Assembly: GCF_003589595.1 (NCBI RefSeq) | Contig: NW_020653945.1 | Location: forward strand, 11,851,080-11,915,079 | Direction: 5' to 3' | Length of the DNA stretch: 64,000 nt | Source: Hyposmocoma kahamanoa | Taxonomy: Eukaryota; Arthropoda; Insecta; Lepidoptera; Cosmopterigidae | Shown here: piece after piece, positions 24,601 to 39,600 of the stretch | Position numbering within the stretch: position 1 is the stretch's first letter | Layout: each line of letters begins with the position of its first letter | Notes under the pieces: generated by a model | What the model saw: only the letters and a program-made list of their open reading frames with translations | Databases searched by the model: none | What the model was told of the DNA's origin: nothing | Program-made: the position numbers and the translations under genes

Positions 24601-27600
24601 AATAAGATAGTACATCGCTAAGTTTAGCACTTTTTATGGCATTCAAACTGAAAAAGTCATACAGTACACTTGATGAAACGCATCTGCGATTCTAAGGATC
24701 GTATTCCAGAACTCTACTCAATACTCAAGTCAGGACTTGAGTATTGCAGTGAGCACTGAAAATCATACTCAAGTCCTTGCCATTAGGGTCGTATTTCCAG
24801 TACTTGAAATCATACTCAAGTCTGCTCAAATCCTGACTTGAGCATTGAGTAGAGTTCTAGAATACGACCCTTAGACTCAACTCACATTGGCGCAGAGTCG
24901 AAGCGTCGCGACGCGTCATGTTTTTCGCCTATAGCATATTCATCCCTATTTTCCCATTATTAAGGTACAAATTTGTGTTATGCAAATATGGAGTCTAGCG
25001 TCGACGCGCGTTACTTGAGCGCAGTGAGGTGTCAAACGCCGATCACACTGTGATCCGGGCGCACTAATGGGACAAAACATGACGCGACGCTACGCTTCGA
25101 CTCTGCGCCAATGTGAGTTGAGCGTAAGGTTGAAATGTATAAAACTTTGACTTCGATTAGGCAAAAAGCGAGCTAAGCAAGTTCTTTGTATGTACAAACG
25201 AAGTTTGTCGAAATATAAAATTTGAATTAATTTTTTGCTTGAACGTAGGCAAAGTTCGATTTGTAAATTCGAAAAACTTACTTTGCTCGTCATTTTAGCT
25301 CAGTCAAAGTTTGTTTAATACAGCTCAGCCTGAACATGGTCTTCCACCTACGAGGTGAGGCGAAACGAGGTGAGACGAGACGAGACGAGACGAGACGAGA
25401 CGAGACGAGACGAGACGAGACGAGACGAGAATAGAAATCTCGCCTGCCTATTTCCACTAAAAATTGCCATTAATAATAGCTGACGCCAGCTCGCGCTGTG
25501 GTTGGGATAGTGATGATTCAGTACTGTTCAGTTCGTCTAGCGATAAACACGCGGCTAAAGCTAGGATGTCTCGTAATTATTAATATTAAATATGTTAACG
25601 GAAGAATAAACAGATGAAGCCGTATTTTCTTTTTTATCTCAAATCATGTGTACTCCACAATGTTCAGTTATTTATTATACAGAGTGCCAGGACGAACAAG
25701 TCGTGCGCAAGGTATGAAGCTACACGCCTGTCCGCGACCATAGCAGTTGCAGTGCCATTCAGAGCTTTAAATCGCAAAGATCTGAGGGACACTGCCACTG
25801 CGCCTGTCACCTTGAGATAAGTTAATTTGTGTAACTTGCAAAATCTCATGAGGCTCGTATGCCTGTAATTTCACCAGCACCCTAACTCTTCAAAACCGAA
25901 ATATAGCAATGCTAGGTGGCAGAAATAGGTAAGGTGACAGTACTTCCCTGGATAAACTCTTTCAGGAGCTCTACTGTACTAGATTGATATTAGTAGCCAC
26001 GGCGTTTTGCGCGAGAAATCGTGGTTCCGTTGCAGGGTGCAATACTGTATGCAGACAGCAATACGGTTCAATATTACATCAACAAATATTTCAATTCTCG
26101 CCTCGCCCATCCTTGCCAATCCAGACCATTTCCACTGAAAATGCGCTAAGAGAGAATCGAGTTTTGCCACACAAATTTCAATTCTCGTCTCGCCTCATCC
26201 ATGAAAAAGCACCTTTAGTAGCCTTAACATCACTATAGCGTTGTCGGCGGTGGGACATAAAGATGTCATGTCTCCTGTCAGAAATTGTGCTAAACACACA
26301 CTACAATAGAACAAAAATTTGCAATAAATAATAGGAAATATTGCTAAGAATTAACGAATTACCATAACACCAACTCGATTGAACATACAGCTTTACTATA
26401 GATCATTTCACATAGCATGATTTCAGTGACTTTTGAGATTTGAAGTTTCTAGAGATGTAGTAATTTAAATCGAATGAAAAAAATCGTTTTAAATAATTTG
26501 TAATGAAGAAAGAATCGATTTACAGAAAATATTTTAAAAACAAATAATAAATAAAATAAAAGTAATAAATTATTATGTTATTAAGGTATCAAAAAACTAT
26601 AAAACAAAAAATCTACACTAACTAAACAAAAAATCAACAACAAAGCATAAACTCAACTGCAACGAAACAAAATTTGAAGAATTACTCCAAAAACATCTTG
26701 CAATGCTCAAAACAAAAGAATACAACCATATAAAGGTGTATATAACTCGTATTGATGCGCGATACATACAAATATGGATAAATATTCCGTTTTACGCATC
26801 AAGCAATTGGGGTTATTTATTTTTATCTTATCATTGAATTTTCTTTTTACTTAACATAGTGTAATTTTTATTTCAAATTACAACTAAAACAAATATTGTT
26901 TGTTTTTGGTATATTATGACAAGTTTACTATAATTTGAAATATCATGACTTACCCTAAGTGAAAGGGACTTTGTATATAAAAGGGTAGATTAATACCTGC
27001 GGGTGGCTGAGGTGGGGCAAGTGGTGCAGTGGGGGTTGTGGCTGCGGTAGTGCGTGCGGCGGCAGCAGCGGAAAAGGGGTAGCGTCGCCGCCGTTGCGCA
27101 CGGCACTCCCTGCGCCCATACCGCCACCACCAACGCCCATACCGCCACTTTCCTCCTCGGCCGGTGACGGTTGCCGCGATCCAGGAGTGCGGCTGCAACA
27201 AACAACATAGTTTATTATGTTGCTATACAACTGCTGAAATTTACACCAAGAAGTATCGTAAAGTGTTAGTGTTATAAATCTAACTTGCAAAATTCAGTAA
27301 AAATTTAACTAAGATTTACTGTTAAATGAAAAAAAGTAAACATTTGTCTTTCACAATGTTAATATGTTTACAATGTGTTATTTTGACAATTCAATATAAA
27401 ACAAAAAAAAAGGTGTCTAAATTTAATCTGTTTACCATATGATTCATGTTTTGCAATAACGATATGATAAAAAGATTGCGTCTAGTCAACGTCTGAGGTG
27501 CGCCGGCGCAACTTAGGCGCGGCAGGCAAGAGTGCGGTGTTGGGGGGAAGTGGCATTGACAGAGGCCATGATCCACGAAGCGCGGTTATTGCCCGACCGA

Positions 27601-30600
27601 CCTACCAGCTAGAAACACGCTGCTGCCGCCAAGGCGAGCATTTAAACACTTCGCGTTATGCGACCTTCACGATGGTCTTTGAGTTGTTACATTCGTTTCA
27701 TAGCAACAGATGATCATGCTACACCTTTAGCATTTAATTAAAGTGATGTATGATGATGGTATATAGGATATATAATGATGGTTATGAATGACAAATACTA
27801 TGGTAATGTTCAATAATTTCCCTTTAGTTTAAATTTTAAAAAATCTAGTTGAGGTTAGTACTAACTTGTGAGATTTTACATAAAATACAATGGAAATATA
27901 AAAATGCTTAGACCATGGATACTCACTTGAAAGCTTTATCATCTTCTTGGCCGTTGTGCAGTCCATTTGGCAGTGGTCCATGTTCATGTAGTTCATGCAG
28001 ATCTTTATCAAATGGAGATGCTGATTTGTCTTCAGGTCTTTCTTCAAGAACCATGCCGCGCAATCCAGCTACCACTCCTGCGACAGCTTTTTCGCTACTA
28101 CCGCCAGATGCAGCTCCACCTGTTTCTGTTTAAGCAAATAACACCTACTTCAGGACTTCCTCCTTATACAGAAAACATTTAGTCTGCTGGAGTAAAGTCA
28201 ACATTCCCTTACCTGTAGGTGATCCACCTAGCACATATTCAACCATCTTGACACCGAGGCCGCCGGTATCGCGCGGTGATAGGATACTGCCGGCATCACC
28301 ACCAGGGAACGCCACACCGCGCCGTGTGCTCATCATTGGAACACCTACATTGTGTTCAACAGCTAAAACGGGAAATTATGCAATTCATATATCATGCACT
28401 TGTCATCATTTCATGTACAATCATAGATTTAGTATATTCAATAAATATTAGACAACATCACATACATTGCTCTGATCCCAAAGTAAATAACTAAAGCACT
28501 TGTGTAATGGAAATCGGAAACAATGACATAACCACAAACACCCAGACTTCGAGACAATATAGAAAAGTTAATTTCTACACTGACCCGGCGGGCCAGTGAT
28601 AGAACCTGAGACCTCAGAGATGGTGATACCATGAAAATCGGTGTGCAAGCCACTCAACCATGGAGGCCATCAATATTAAAATATTATGTATTACAATAAT
28701 AATTATAATATTATATAATTGTAATAACAAGAATTGTTATTAATGAGTAAAATGATTTTATTTACTACAAATGGTATTTCTATTTTATTATTTAGGTATT
28801 ATTTATTTTATTCACTCACAGAGCATGAAAAAATACCTTAATTTAGTGTTGATATGGCATAAATTACTAAGTAAAACAAACAACAGTGGGTAGTGATTTA
28901 TTAAATAGAACAAAAAAGTAACAAACCTTGCGCAGACCAGGTGGGATCTCGCCACATCTGCTCTGGATTGAGCTGCAAAGGAGGCAAGTGTGGAGGACCC
29001 TTGCTGTCACCACCAGCTCCAGGGCCTTTGTCCCATAGCTTTTTTGCAGCAGGTGCAATCTAAAGATAAAATCAATCATTACATTATCTTGTGTCACAAA
29101 ATTAAGATTTAAAAACAATAGTTTGTTCTATTTACGCACTTACTACCATTTTCCATCTTAGCCATAACATATAACAATGCTTTAAATAGAACCTAATTAA
29201 AACAATAGGCTAGACATTTTTATACTATTATGTACAAAGAAGTAGTTTGTAAATATGTCTACTACAGTGGTTAAATACTTTTACTATAAAACTTGTAAAA
29301 CCCTTTTCATTCCATGTTAAATAATACTTGTAATTGAGAATAATGGTTGACACTAATTAGTACCCTATTAGGCACTTAGGCACAATCTTCTTTTTAATAT
29401 TAACTTGAATATGTTCATTGGTTACTAATAATACATTACAATAAGAATCAAAGAGGTTCATTGAAAAATATTTCTAAAATCAATTAAACAAACAATCTCT
29501 AAATCCTATAAGGATGTTTGTTTTTGTACACTTATACCACCAAAATACATACATAGCAATATGAATGAATTATGAGTTAATGCATTTTTTTTAATACGAT
29601 AATTTCTGACTTGAATAAGCATAAGTGAGTTACACAAAAGTTCATGAAGGCACAAATATACAAGTGTGCTATATGTAGTGATGCTTATTTCGTTGGTCAC
29701 ACCATGGCTGAAATGATGGCGACCAAATATATTTATGTTTCATTTCGCCTGACCTATAAGTCGTTCGAACAGTGCAGACGCCGTGAATCGCGCTCAGAAG
29801 CGTTATAGAACGCATAACCTCCGCGATTATGAACATATTCCTCATATATGAGAATTAATTTACCACCGGTAAACGAATTCCGTACCAGAAATGGCGGACA
29901 CCGGTGACAAGTAAACAAAACAAAAACGAACCTGTTGCATAGAAAAAACCTAAATTTCGTCATTTCATGACTTAAAACAGTGATTCTATGAAACAACCTA
30001 CAAGATAAAACCCATAAAACTCACCATGTCGGGGCCCATATCCTTAACATCAGTTTCGAAAAAAAAGTCACTCAAGGGTTTCATGCGTACAATCCGCGTA
30101 AAGCTCGATCATGAACTACAGCGAAAGCTTAGTTGAAACGATGGACACTTTGTACATGTACCACATGTACTACACAATATTTGCACCCAGCGCAACAATA
30201 ATACAACACATTTCACACACAAAATGTTTATTATCAACGAAATAAAACTAGAAAGATCCAAACTCGGAGCACAATGTTGATTTGTTTCGAACAAAGGACA
30301 TACGCCGACCACAGCGCCTGCGTCAAAATCCCCCATGCACGGGAGCGCGTCGCTAGGTGTTCTGGTTTCATACAGTCATACATAGATGGCGCTCAACTAA
30401 ACAGGCGCAGATACCATAGTATGTAACCGTTCCGTCTTTACATGTGATTCACGTATTTATTCCTAAAAGTCAGCTGTTCCTTACTAGACACAACATATGA
30501 CATGAATTATTAATTATCATCTAAAACTTTAAAACATTAAACCCTAAGTAAAATAGCAAAACAAAAAAAAAAAAACAAATCAAATAGTTACTTAATTTTA

Positions 30601-33600
30601 TTTAAAAAATACAAGAAAGGAATACAATTAAGTAGATAGGGCTAGATTAAATAGACAAAGTGTGTCCCCGCAACAGTGTGCTCAAAATGCTGACGACTTT
30701 ATCTTTTTTGAGGCTATGCTAATGTGTCAGCAAGGAGCTGTCGCCCTTTCGAGTCTCATAATGGTACTTTTTTTTTAAACAAGGGACGTCGGGACTCCAC
30801 TGACTCAACGACTCGATTCTGAGACGTGAGTCTTATAAAGTTGGAATAAAATACAGCACCTATCTTTAACAGGATAATTGACGCCAATTTTTTTGTTTAA
30901 TTTTTCAATATTGATATTGTGATATTCGTTTTTCGATATCTCAACTGACACCAGAGATAATAATGGTTGAAGTTAACGGTAGGGAGATACTTCGTCAATA
31001 TTTAGCAAAGATAGTAAGTGCGTACAATAGCTTGTATGGTGTCATTACATTGGTAATGTGATTACAGACTTCCAACTATTTTATTTTTCAGCGAATTTTA
31101 AATATGTTTTCTTATTTAAGTACTAATTGAGCTCTATTTTTAGTACCATTAATAGAGCAGCTTTTTATAATCTTCAAATCTGAAGGGCAGCACCAAATTT
31201 CAGAAAACTAAAAGACTTGGTACATAAACATAATAAGCATATTCTACGTTAATAACTTAATCTCACTAAAAATGACGATTACGTTAGTTATTATACTGCC
31301 CGTATTACATGCCCAAGAAAACATAGTTGTTTATAATAAATTGAAATATTATGGGAAGTATTCGACGTATTTAAGATTATCTTGGATGAGAGAAAATGCG
31401 GTTTTCATTAGTTTTGTTCTTTATTTTTCATTTCATTAAGGAGACTTTGAATCGGGCGTCACGACTGAGAAATTACCCACCTTTTAAATTTTTATTTACT
31501 ACTATAGCACAGCAAAGTTATCTTTTGATGTGGTTCCCAGACTAAGTAAAAAATCTATTTATTTAATTAAATATTTTTTAGCATTCATGTATTGATAATA
31601 CAAATAATGAAAGGGATAAATTTTTTAGTCTTTTGAAAACGACCCATACATAGCCTCGCGGTATATATGAGGGTCGCTTCGCATCGTCTCCATTTTTATA
31701 TTCAAAGCTCCTGACTTAGTGCGCTAGAGTCAACTAGGTTACCATTTTGAGTTACAGTTAGAGTGACGCATTTTTACTATCTTCCCAATAATAAACGTTA
31801 CGTTGCGGGTCGTTTTCAGATTACCTCAAAAAAAATTTCAATTACTTTGTATTTTTACTCGAATGCTAAAAATTTTTTATTCAATAGTATTGCTTATTTA
31901 TTTAGTCTGTGTTAGACTACTTTACTACGCTACAGTAATAAATAAAAATTAAAAAAGTGGGTAATTTCTCATTCATCGGAGCCGATTACACGTCTCCCTA
32001 ATTTCAAGAAATGAAGAAAAATAAATTAAACACTCGTGGAAATTGCAATATTTCTCATCGAGGGTCAACGTAAATAACTTTCACGTCGAATACATACCGT
32101 AACTTTCCAATTTATTATAAACAAATATGTTTTCTTGGGAATACAAAATGTGTTTAAATTTATCTTATCTAGTGATGTTTTTAGTTGAAGTGTTATTTCA
32201 ACTAAAAACCGCCTAATAACAAAAGTTCATACCGCATCACCTTCACCTTTGGTATACGTGGGAAGGGGCTCCTGCCGGATTGGAGTGTACACAGGGAAGT
32301 AACCTGCGCATCTCCGTTTTAGCAAAAGATCAACTTAATTACCAATTTTAAGTGCTTGTAACAAAATTGTTCTCATTCATGTAAAGCAATCTATCCAAAT
32401 AAGTATTATGTTATAGTCTTACGAACTTTATTGTGCATCAATTAGACAAAGGGAACTTCAAAATACACGCACTTTTATAACGGTCCAGAATATTCTACGA
32501 CCTTGACAATAAAAATATCGTCGCCTCACTTTCTCAAGCTCTTATAAAGAGTAATTATTCAGGAGATGGCAAAACTTTCTATTTATTTTTTATTTTTCTA
32601 ATCAAGGTTGTTAATTTGGATGCATTACTTTAAGAATATGTAAAAGTCAGTGTGTGAATATGAAAGAAATGTGATGTGAAATCAGCTTGCAAAATTGGTA
32701 TATACAATCCATTTTTTGGATTTCAGTAACTGTGGTTTAACATACGAGTTTGAAAAAGTAAGGCGACGAAATGTATTCAAATATCATTATTGTCGCTCTC
32801 ATTCTTGTTTTAAGTCAAACAGTTACTTTAAGTATAACAATTAGATGGTGATAATGGTGGTGATGACGGTGGTGATGGTGGTGATGAAGGTGGTGATGGT
32901 GACGACGTTGATGGTGGCTATAATGATGATGGTGATGATGATGACGTGGATGTTAATGATGACCATGATGGTAATGATGATGATATATTGATGTATGTTT
33001 ATAAAATATTATCAAAATACTTATATATATAGATAGCCTTACAAGGATGAGACGGATTTTGTTACAAGTGAAATTAGAAAGAAAGAAAATCCATTAATTT
33101 TAAATTGTACTCACAAAATAAAAAATAAATTAAAACTAAAATTAAAGATACTGAATGGACACAACTCAGCATATCCCGTGAGGCTGAGAAAAGCCACGGC
33201 GCTGTTAATTAAAATGTTTGTTACATGTTAAATGTTGCTAAATATTCTTTTGTGAACGACAAAGTGTGTTATAATCAATGGCCGGTAGAAGGTGTTTCAC
33301 ATATATAGATACATTTATAGATATAGGTACAAGGAGCGACATAGTTATTCTCGAAATTTAATATAAAGTTTTTTAAGGAAAGGAACTCCTCTGGCTATTT
33401 ATCTTCATCTAAATATAAGATAAAAAGCCGTACATGACACAATTCACGACCATCACAATATTAGTGACGTACGTTCGTAGTAAATAAATTTGAACAGTTT
33501 AACCATCAACATGTCGTTATCGAATGACTCGCTGACAGCCTTGTTGCCGTTCCGTCAATATGCAGGGCGCGATATAGTATCTAAAGTTAGAGACGGGCGG

Positions 33601-36600
33601 AAAATGACCATTCTTGTTACTTTTTTATTCTCTGCTTTGGTAAAAGGTTAGTTATCTACTGCATTTATATAGATAACGTCATTCGAATTACCTTAAAATC
33701 CAACTTCGCCTTCCTAGGTCAGTAATTTTGTCCTACGATACAGTAAAACCATTTCCAGAAATCCGGGAATCGAAAAAAGTAATTAATTAATGTTTGGTGG
33801 TTTTAACAACTCTATGTCGCTCCTTGTAGCCAACACCTTTTTCTGATCATTGGTTACAATAAATAATAATTTCTAATTACTGTGCCGTCTTTTTCATTAG
33901 TCATTAGGTTCAAGCGAAAATCATTCATGTTACCGCCTATTATTCGTGTGACCTAAAATATCGTTGTTTGTTGTATTTATCTTAAATATTTGTGTGATTT
34001 AATAATTACTGACATTATTAGTACGTTTAAGAGCTTAAAACCAAAAGAAAAATGGGTTTTACAAAAATCACTAAAAAAGTGCCATTGAAATTCGGAAAGC
34101 AAAATTCATGCATGCATGTGAATAAAGCATCTGTTGGTATAATTCGATTAAATCATATTCACAAGCATTTAGACAGCCCAATGTCATAAAATACACTGGA
34201 CAGCAAGTAAACCGGGCCACCTGCTAACTTTGAACTCTAATTCGATTTTCTCAAAAAGTATGAAACTTGCAACTATCAATTTATACTTACAGAAAGTGCG
34301 TTTCATGACGATTAAAATAAATGGAAACACATTGTAATCAATTAATCAAATTAAGTGTTTATTAAAGATTTTACAAAGAAGTGTCGTTTTGTAGTCAGAC
34401 AAATGGTAAGTAATCACAAATTAAAAAACAAAAATTAGTCCGGAAACAAAGAAAAAAGTGAAAAAAAGTTTTTGGTCAGTATTCAGTGTTCCCTCCCCTT
34501 GCCCGGACAACTGCTAGCATCCTCGTATTCATTGACCTCACGAGCCTGACGATGAAATCTTGGGGAATTGCGTTCCATTCCTCTTCAATTGCGATTCGCA
34601 GCTCTGGAAGCCTTGTTGGAGCAGGTACCCGGGCTCGAACCCGACGTTTCAGCTCATCCCATAAATGTTCTATCGGATTCAAGTCTGGGCTTCGAGCTGG
34701 CCAATCCATCGTATGAATGCCGACGTCGCGTAGATACTGGGTCACCACGTGAGCAACATGAGGCCGTGCATTATCATGCATCAACTGCATACCCTAGCCG
34801 ATATATCCTGCGTAAGGTACCACATGGTCTGCGAGGACTTCAGTAATGTACCGATGCGACGTTAGTCCACGTGTAAGGCCCGTCGGTTCGATGAAAACCA
34901 ACGCAGTACGTGCGGTTAATGAGATGCCGCCCCAGACCATTAGAGATCCTCCTCCATATGCAACAGTTTCTTCGATGCAACACTGAGAGTAACGTTCTCC
35001 AGGGCGACGATATACTCTCTGACGTCGATCACTACCATGTAGACTCACCCTGGTCTCATCAGTGAAGAGCACATTACCCCACTGCTCTAACGTCCAATCC
35101 ATATGCCCTCGAGCAAATTCAAGTCGTGCTCGACGGTGAGCTACGGTCAATGCTGGGCCTGTAGCAGCTCTTTTTGGAGTCAGGTTCCGTTCGGCAAGTC
35201 TCCTCCTTACAGTATCTGAACTTATGCTCACTTGGCGTTCATCACGCAGACTTTGTTGAACTTGAACTGCGTTGAGGCGACGATTTCGTAGAACAGTAAG
35301 TTGAATATAACGATCATCTGCTGCTGATGTAGCCCTAGGTCTGCCCGTACCTGGGCGGCGATTGAATGCTCCAGTCTCTAGGTATCGTTTATAAACTCGT
35401 TGCACCGAAGATCTGCTGATTCGAAGTCTTCGAGCGACCTCACGTTGCCCAATACCTGCCTGAAGGAGCGCTACAGCTTGAGCTGCTTCCTGAGGTGTCG
35501 TATCCATTATTGATCGAAAAAAGTAGCAAAAATACACGCGTCTGAGCCAACGATACACAAACACTAAAGAAATGAAAAGAAATATCCAACTACCCTCACT
35601 ATAGAAAAACGATCCCAAAACGCGAATTTATTCAAAACAGAGCAAATCGTTAGCATTGTGTTTGTTACTTAATTACAGTGTGAGTTGACGGTACTTAAGA
35701 TTAAATTTATACTCATTTTAATCGTCATGAAACGCACTTTCTGTAAGTATAAATTGATAGTTGCAAGTTTCATACTTTTTGAGAAAATCGAATTAAAGTT
35801 CAAAGTTAGCAGGTGGCCCGGTTTATTTGCTGTCCAGTGTATGTAAGAAATTACAGAAAATCAGAACATGTCAAGGCACCACGTTTGAAGTGTTTCTATA
35901 CAATTGTCGGAAAACAGTAACAGGAAACTCAATGTAACTAGGTCAGCGACATTTCTACCAGAATATCACAGTAAGCACCATGGTGTTACCCAGTTTATGG
36001 TTTCGTCTACACGTAATATCAACCACACAGATAATCAAACATTACTATACTCAAGTAATTAATAGATTCAAGCAGGAGAAGTAAATTAATTCACTTCCAT
36101 TTTTATTACTATACACATACAACACAAGTAGACTCGTGAAACATATAGGTTAAATTCAATGTGGTGTTACACATAGAATCTTCGCAGGAACTACTGCGAT
36201 CAGATCAATGCCCTAAAAAAGCATATATAATTATTATTTATGTATGTAACAATCATTGGTATCTACTAACGAAAATGTTCCGAAATCTAAGAATTCGATA
36301 CAAACACTCAATTCAACAAAACACTGTCCAATATGCATACGTCATTTGATAAAAATAGGTAAAAAACCTTAGACGTCTCACAAAATCAATAAGTCCTTAC
36401 CTCTTTTCATCCAGACCCATGCATCTATCTCTCAACAGAATGAACGGAAATATTTTACGGAAACATAGATCTAAAAAAGACGGCAATGTAACCTGAAAGC
36501 TATAAATCAACCAAAAAGTTTAAAAATGTATTCAATTAAAAAATTCATACGAGGTAGCTAAAAGGTAATGCCGTAATTTAAACCAATTTATGCAAACAAA

Positions 36601-39600
36601 TACAAAACATTTCAATAAAATTATTTCAAAAAGTCAAAAATTATCGCGCAACATGACAAACGTTTAATAAAAAAAAAATGCTTTCGTAGTTGCTGTTGCG
36701 AAATCGACTAGACGAAAATGAAATCGATTTAATGGTAAGCTCATGGCAGAATATAGTCCCGCCCTATACCGTGTAGCCTTGATGTCCCGCAAGTTAATGC
36801 CTCGAGACAACCCGTCCCCATAGCAAGACAACTCTTGATCTATTAGCACTACAAAGAGTGAATAATTTAGCCTATCCAGTTCTTTTAGAAATGTTACAGA
36901 TAAGACAACTGAGGTTTCTATCCAAAGGTTAACGAATGCACATACTGACGAGTCAGTTAAAAATATAGGATCACAACTAGCGATGAAAGAAACTCAGACT
37001 TTTAAGGCGTTTTATAACGACTCGACTCCATTTTACAGGACTCGACTCTAAAATTAAGACTGGAGGTTCGAGTTTTTATTAATAAGACTCAGTCGTTATA
37101 CTAAAAGACTTAAACGACTTGAACGACTTAAAGACTCGAGTTGTTTGCAATGGACTTATATCTATTTAAGTCTTATTAAACTCGAAGTTTATAAATAAAA
37201 ATGACGTAGTGTGTAGTAAATAATCACGTTTATTTACTTATAATAAAAATTAGGATTAAAAGAGTGATTTAAGCAATAGGTACGAGATTTTAAGACCTAA
37301 TTATATAATCATTGCATACAATACTTCGTCTGCGAGTAAATTAAAATAATGAAATACAACCAATATTTAAAAATCTATGGAAATCCAGTTCTAACGTGCT
37401 CTTTTTTATTTTGTGTAATATTGGTCTGCAACCACTTTTCTAATTACGAAGTTCTGGGACTTTTGTTTAAACTTCTTTAGAAACCCGTGCACAGTAGTGA
37501 GATACAATTTATCTGTAATACATAGAACAAACATATACATAAAAATCTCGCCTGTCACCCATTCAGGAGTAGGCAGAGACTGTGGACCTCCACTTTATAC
37601 GTTCATAAATGCTATGTTTCATTCATCATTATGGTCAAACGGGTCATCATCAGATACTAAAATTTGATAAAATATTTTGACATAACCCAACAGGGGTTAT
37701 GTATCTATCCATTTTTGTATTAAAGAAACAAATAATTCCCAAAAAAACAAATTCTTGAATTGGTTCTATCTAATTAACTGACTTCTGTGAACAAAGCTAC
37801 GTTAACGTTATCCATCAATCGTAAAATAAATATTTTGTGGGTAGAAATAAATTCACGCCATACGGTTCATGACTCGCGACTCCCGAGCGCCAGTCGTTTT
37901 AGTCCTATAAGTCTTTTAAGCTTCCTAGGGTTAAAAGACTTCGACTCGAATTAGTCTTCAGTTTTAGTCTTATGACTCAAGACTTGAGTGTTAAAAGACT
38001 AGAATAGTCGTGAGGCGTTAAAAATTAGTCGAGGTTTTTAAAAAGCCTTAAAAGACTGAGTGTCGTATTCCAGAACTCTACTCATTGCTCAAGTCAGGAT
38101 TTGTGTATGGTTTAAAGCACTCGAAATCATACTCAAGTCCCTGCCTTTAGTGTCGTATTTCCAGTGCTTGTGTTTCAATTGCAATCCTGACTTGAGCATT
38201 GAGTAGAGTTCTAGAATACGACCCTATGTCTCTTTCATCATTATCACGACATACAGAAATAAAATTTAATAACTTTAAACGATTTTTAAGACATTAATTA
38301 ATTTATTTTTTATTGCAAGATAAATAGCTGTCTAGGTTCAAGGTTCCTGAACCCTAAAGAAATGTAACCAGGGGATATATTTCTAGCTTTGTAGCCTACT
38401 AGAAATAATTTAATTTGCGCGGGAAAGGCACATAATTCACCGGCACACGAAATTGTAACTTAACAATATTTTATTTAAGTTACGAGGTCGTTACAATAAA
38501 AATATTTTTGTATTTGGGATAGCGATGAAATGCCTTAAAATACGCAATGAAATATCGCAATTTTATAAAGCAAGAATATAAATGTCAATTTCGTTCTTTA
38601 AATTTAACTTCTTAAATTCTATTTTAAGTCATTATATCATCTTATTTATTTTGCGCAATTATTACGAAATGTTACACTAACATTGTTTAGTAACGAAAAA
38701 TCTGCCAAGTTGCGTCACCGACGTTGTCTGGAAATATATCCATATAAAGCCCACCTGTAGCGTTAAAAGCTTGGTGTAGTATATTTGGCGAAATGCCCAA
38801 TTCCGCAAAAGTTTATCTTTAAGTAAAATTGCCAACCTATCCACACAGGAACACTTCCAAGAAGGTTACACTCAAAATGATGTAGGAATCAATATGCAAA
38901 AGAATCTAAGAATCAATATGTTATATGTTGGGACAGCCCAATGGTTTTCTCAAAATATTCCAATGCGAGAGTATTTACTTAATATTCAGTATCTTTGTGT
39001 ATTTTAAAATGGATGATGATAGCCTAGTTGGGAGAATGCTTATCTGTAGGAAGCCATAGAGTTTCTGAGTTTTAATCACTAAGGCGGGTTACTGCGATTT
39101 TTTAGATTATGTGCAGTTAATTTACCAATCATCATTTCTATTAAAGATTTTTGTGTGGTGACCTTTGGTTGAAATCTTCTCCTTAGATATCCGTGACCAG
39201 CATTAGAAAATGAACGTGTTGGACGATGTATATTTATCGTGTATACTGATATGTTAAATAATTTAGACTACCTACACTCTCTGGAATTGTCTTAATTAAA
39301 ATTCAATTAAGTGAAACAAAAAAGAAACCTTCATAACAAAATTTCAAAAAATTGTATACAATTAATGTCTCAATAGGACGCACAATATTCCAACAACACA
39401 AAAAACCAATTTTTCTACAACCAACCATTGATTTCTGACGAAAATTGCGGATATATGTACATAATTGGAGTAAATTTCACTAAAACAATATCAATATTCA
39501 TAAATCCACAGTACATACATTTTCATTATATGGTAATTAATGAAAAATTATATATATGAAAAGAATTGATGCATGCTAGCATGTGTAAGTTTGTGTGTGC

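Larger units (their letters stand above)
25340..26225. mobile_element. Composite repeat with inverted GAGGCGAGACGAGA ends
   Basis: The left part (25340-25465) has GAGGTGAGGCGAAACGAGG, the GAGAC array and CTCGCCTGCC...TTTCCACT. The right part (26075-26225) has the reverse complement, with AATTCTCGTCTCGCCTCATCCATG. A BMC1-like LINE 3' end lies between them. I read it as an older element split by a LINE insertion. The family is unknown. Confidence 0.45.

Noticed and set aside
25371..25430. CRISPR-like array
   Set aside because: Units are 5 bp with no spacers; simple tandem repeat in an animal genome.
26950..27208. Other-frame Arg/Pro-rich ORFs
   Set aside because: They are alternative frames of the pum exon at 26997-27192, which has the conserved RTPGSRQ motif.
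32842..32997. GGT/GAT tract as a coding Asp/Gly repeat
   Set aside because: Imperfect, no flanking coding sequence or splice sites; a decayed microsatellite.
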